Positions 4,614-5,578 of a stretch of DNA of 5,578 nucleotides are shown here, piece after piece. The translations under genes and the position numbers were made by a program. Source of the stretch: Armatimonadota bacterium (GTDB lineage: Bacteria; Armatimonadota; Fimbriimonadia; Fimbriimonadales; Fimbriimonadaceae); contig JAEYWW010000356.1 of the NCBI GenBank assembly GCA_023428805.1, positions 1 through 5,578 of the forward strand. The letters run 5' to 3'. Within the stretch, counting starts at the first letter, position 1, and each line of letters opens with the position of its first letter. Under the pieces are notes generated by a model. That model was not told the DNA's origin. It ran no database searches and worked only from the letters and a program-made list of their open reading frames with translations.

Positions 4614-5495
4614 TCACGCTCCCAACACCTTCCTGACATGATCATTCAGCAGAGCCCAGCCCTTGGTCTGGTTCTGGAACGCATCCTGCCGCATGGCTTC
4701 CGGCAGACGGTCGAATTCAGACTCGCTCAAGACAAGGTAGTTCCCCTCGTCCGCCGGACAGATCATCAGAGTCACCAAGGTCGTTTCGGCGGGATCGAAT
4801 GGCGCGTCAGCCGGACGGTCGTCATGGTGCCAGCGGAAGGAGAGTGAGGAATTCTCCACATATTCCTCGATCAGGATCGGGAATTTGTATCGTGTTCCAA
4901 ACTCGACCATGACGACCTGTCCCGTCATGAGCACACCCGAAAAGTTGGTGGACTCGCTGAAAAGCCGCACCGGATTCCCAATCACTGCCCAAAGCTCCTC
5001 GGCAGACTCTTTGTAGGTCCCGAAAACCACGACGCTCAGCCACGCATCGCCGCCCCGTTCAACCTTGTCGCCAAACGTGTCAATGATGCCCGGCCACCCG
5101 CTGTTCACGGAGTCGAAGGCGAACTGCCGACGGTCGGCGGGCACGTTTTCAAACTCCGTCTCGCTGAATTCCAGCCTCGTCCCTTCCCCTTCCTCATAGA
5201 GATCAACTTCGACGAGCGTGCTCTCCTCCACTTTGAACGGCTGGTCATGCTCCTGCGCCGTGTGATGCCATCGGAACGCCAGTCGCCGGGGCGGAACCGC
5301 CTCGGTGACGAGCACCGAAATCGGGTGCGGATCGTTGGGAAACAGCAGGATCGCCCCATCCTTGACTTCCCCCTGGTAGTCGCCGATGAATTGGCGGAAG
5401 AATTTGTCCTGGTCAATCAGCGTCTGCCAAACCCGCTCAATCGGGGCTTTGATGAACTTTGTGATCTTGATTTCGAGCTTCTGGTCAGAAGACAT
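4614..5495 (-). CDS. Tandem two-domain SRPBCC (AHSA1-like) protein
   Basis: The 293-residue protein consists of two START/Bet v1-type (SRPBCC) domains, about residues 5-148 and 150-292. Domain 1 opens with ITKFIKAPIERVWQTL, the typical AHSA1-like start; the second starts VVVFGTYKESAEELWAVI. The halves are clearly homologous: FRWHH at 74-78 and 220-224, SETEF/SESEF at 111 and 257, GW at 133 and 279, each exactly 146 residues apart. Such folds form a hydrophobic cavity for small ligands or help Hsp90-type partners; the actual ligand is unknown. Most proteins of this class have a single domain of about 150 residues. No signal peptide or membrane segment is seen, so it is cytoplasmic. The ATG at 5495 has AGAGG 8 nt upstream; an earlier in-frame ATG at 5558 lies within the promoter and is rejected. 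It heads a probable operon with the ArsR gene. Confidence 0.88.
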   Translation of the reverse strand: MSSDQKLEIKITKFIKAPIERVWQTLIDQDKFFRQFIGDYQGEVKDGAILLFPNDPHPISVLVTEAVPPRRLAFRWHHTAQEHDQPFKVEESTLVEVDLYEEGEGTRLEFSETEFENVPADRRQFAFDSVNSGWPGIIDTFGDKVERGGDAWLSVVVFGTYKESAEELWAVIGNPVRLFSESTNFSGVLMTGQVVMVEFGTRYKFPILIEEYVENSSLSFRWHHDDRPADAPFDPAETTLVTLMICPADEGNYLVLSESEFDRLPEAMRQDAFQNQTKGWALLNDHVRKVLGA

Positions 5496-5497
5496 AA

Positions 5498-5517
5498 ATG
5501 CAACCTCTGAGGTGCAT
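5498..5517. promoter_or_regulatory. Probable ArsR operator O1 (overlaps -10 edge and RBS)
   Basis: Near-perfect inverted repeat: ATGCAACCTC (5498-5507) and GAGGTGCAT (5509-5517) around one T, with a single base missing from one arm. It spans the Shine-Dalgarno AGAGG (5508-5504, minus strand) and touches the last two bases of the -10 box. A bound repressor would block promoter opening, and the transcript would place the ribosome site in the same palindrome. The assignment to the neighbouring ArsR protein is inference. Confidence 0.6.
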
Positions 5518-5544
5518 GATAGCATTTTTGTCATCTTCATGCAA
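5516..5544 (-). promoter_or_regulatory. Sigma70-type promoter of the SRPBCC-ArsR unit
   Basis: On the minus strand, -35 TTGCAT (5544-5539) and -10 TATCAT (5521-5516) are separated by exactly 17 nt, and a TGC immediately before the -10 gives an extended -10 motif. This is the best promoter in the window. The expected transcript start is near 5509, giving a very short leader of about 14 nt before the ATG at 5495. Confidence 0.75.
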
Positions 5545-5558
5545 CTGTTTGATTGCAT
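5539..5558. promoter_or_regulatory. Probable ArsR operator O2 (overlaps -35)
   Basis: ATGCAA (5539-5544) and TTGCAT (5553-5558) form a perfect 6-bp inverted repeat with an 8-bp spacer, 20 bp in total like O1. Both sites share ATGCAAC at one end and TGCAT at the other. The arm nearest the gene is itself the -35 hexamer. Its centre is 41 bp from that of O1, about four helical turns, so two dimers would sit on the same DNA face. Confidence 0.55.
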
Positions 5559-5578
5559 TTTATTGAATCAGCAAGCAC

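Noticed and set aside
5496..5558. Extension of the SRPBCC protein to the ATG at 5558
   Set aside because: It would place the promoter and operators inside the coding sequence; the ATG at 5495 has a well-spaced AGAGG and matches the domain start.

Overview
The window reads like a GC-rich bacterial chromosome segment, most probably from the Armatimonadota (Fimbriimonas/Chthonomonas-like) or a relative in the Planctomycetota/Verrucomicrobiota sphere. This is inferred from the pseudopilin N-terminus ([15 protein letters not shown] followed by [10 protein letters not shown]) with a C-terminal H-x9-DG motif, a style very abundant in those groups, plus a DUF2961/GH172 protein and an intergenic region packed with small hairpins. 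No plasmid, phage, transposase, CRISPR, rRNA or tRNA feature was found.

Layout. (1) 1-1446, minus: cysteinyl-tRNA synthetase, complete at its N-terminus and cut by the left edge about 10-15 residues before its expected end. (2) 1447-1519: a 73-bp divergent intergenic region. (3) 1520-2647, plus: a 375-residue cytoplasmic DUF2961/GH172 protein, a probable carbohydrate-active enzyme. (4) 2648-3310: about 660 bp without a gene, holding at least nine stem-loops or inverted repeats. They include two diverged copies of a 60-bp element made of two adjacent hairpins with TTCA (once TTTA) loops, and a 23-bp near-perfect hairpin. (5) 3311-4129, plus: a type IV pilin-like/pseudopilin protein with prepilin peptidase signal and H-x9-DG motif. 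(6) 4145-4183: a 17-bp perfect stem-loop between two convergent genes, probably a bidirectional terminator. The stop codon of the minus-strand gene lies in its loop. (7) 4163-5495, minus: a two-gene unit, first a tandem two-domain SRPBCC (AHSA1-like) protein, then an ArsR-type winged-helix repressor. A strong sigma70-type promoter and two 20-bp inverted repeats that start ATGCAAC and end TGCAT lie just upstream.

How the parts may work together. CysRS is housekeeping. The GH172 enzyme and the pseudopilin look like separate transcription units. The SRPBCC/ArsR pair is a recognisable partnership. Here the probable operators overlap the -35, the -10 and the Shine-Dalgarno of the SRPBCC gene, so the simplest reading is an autoregulated operon repressed by its own ArsR until a small, probably non-metal ligand or signal relieves it. 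I see no convincing wholly new system. The most informative signals are the operator pair, the TTCA-loop repeat family and the exact 146-residue internal duplication in the SRPBCC protein.
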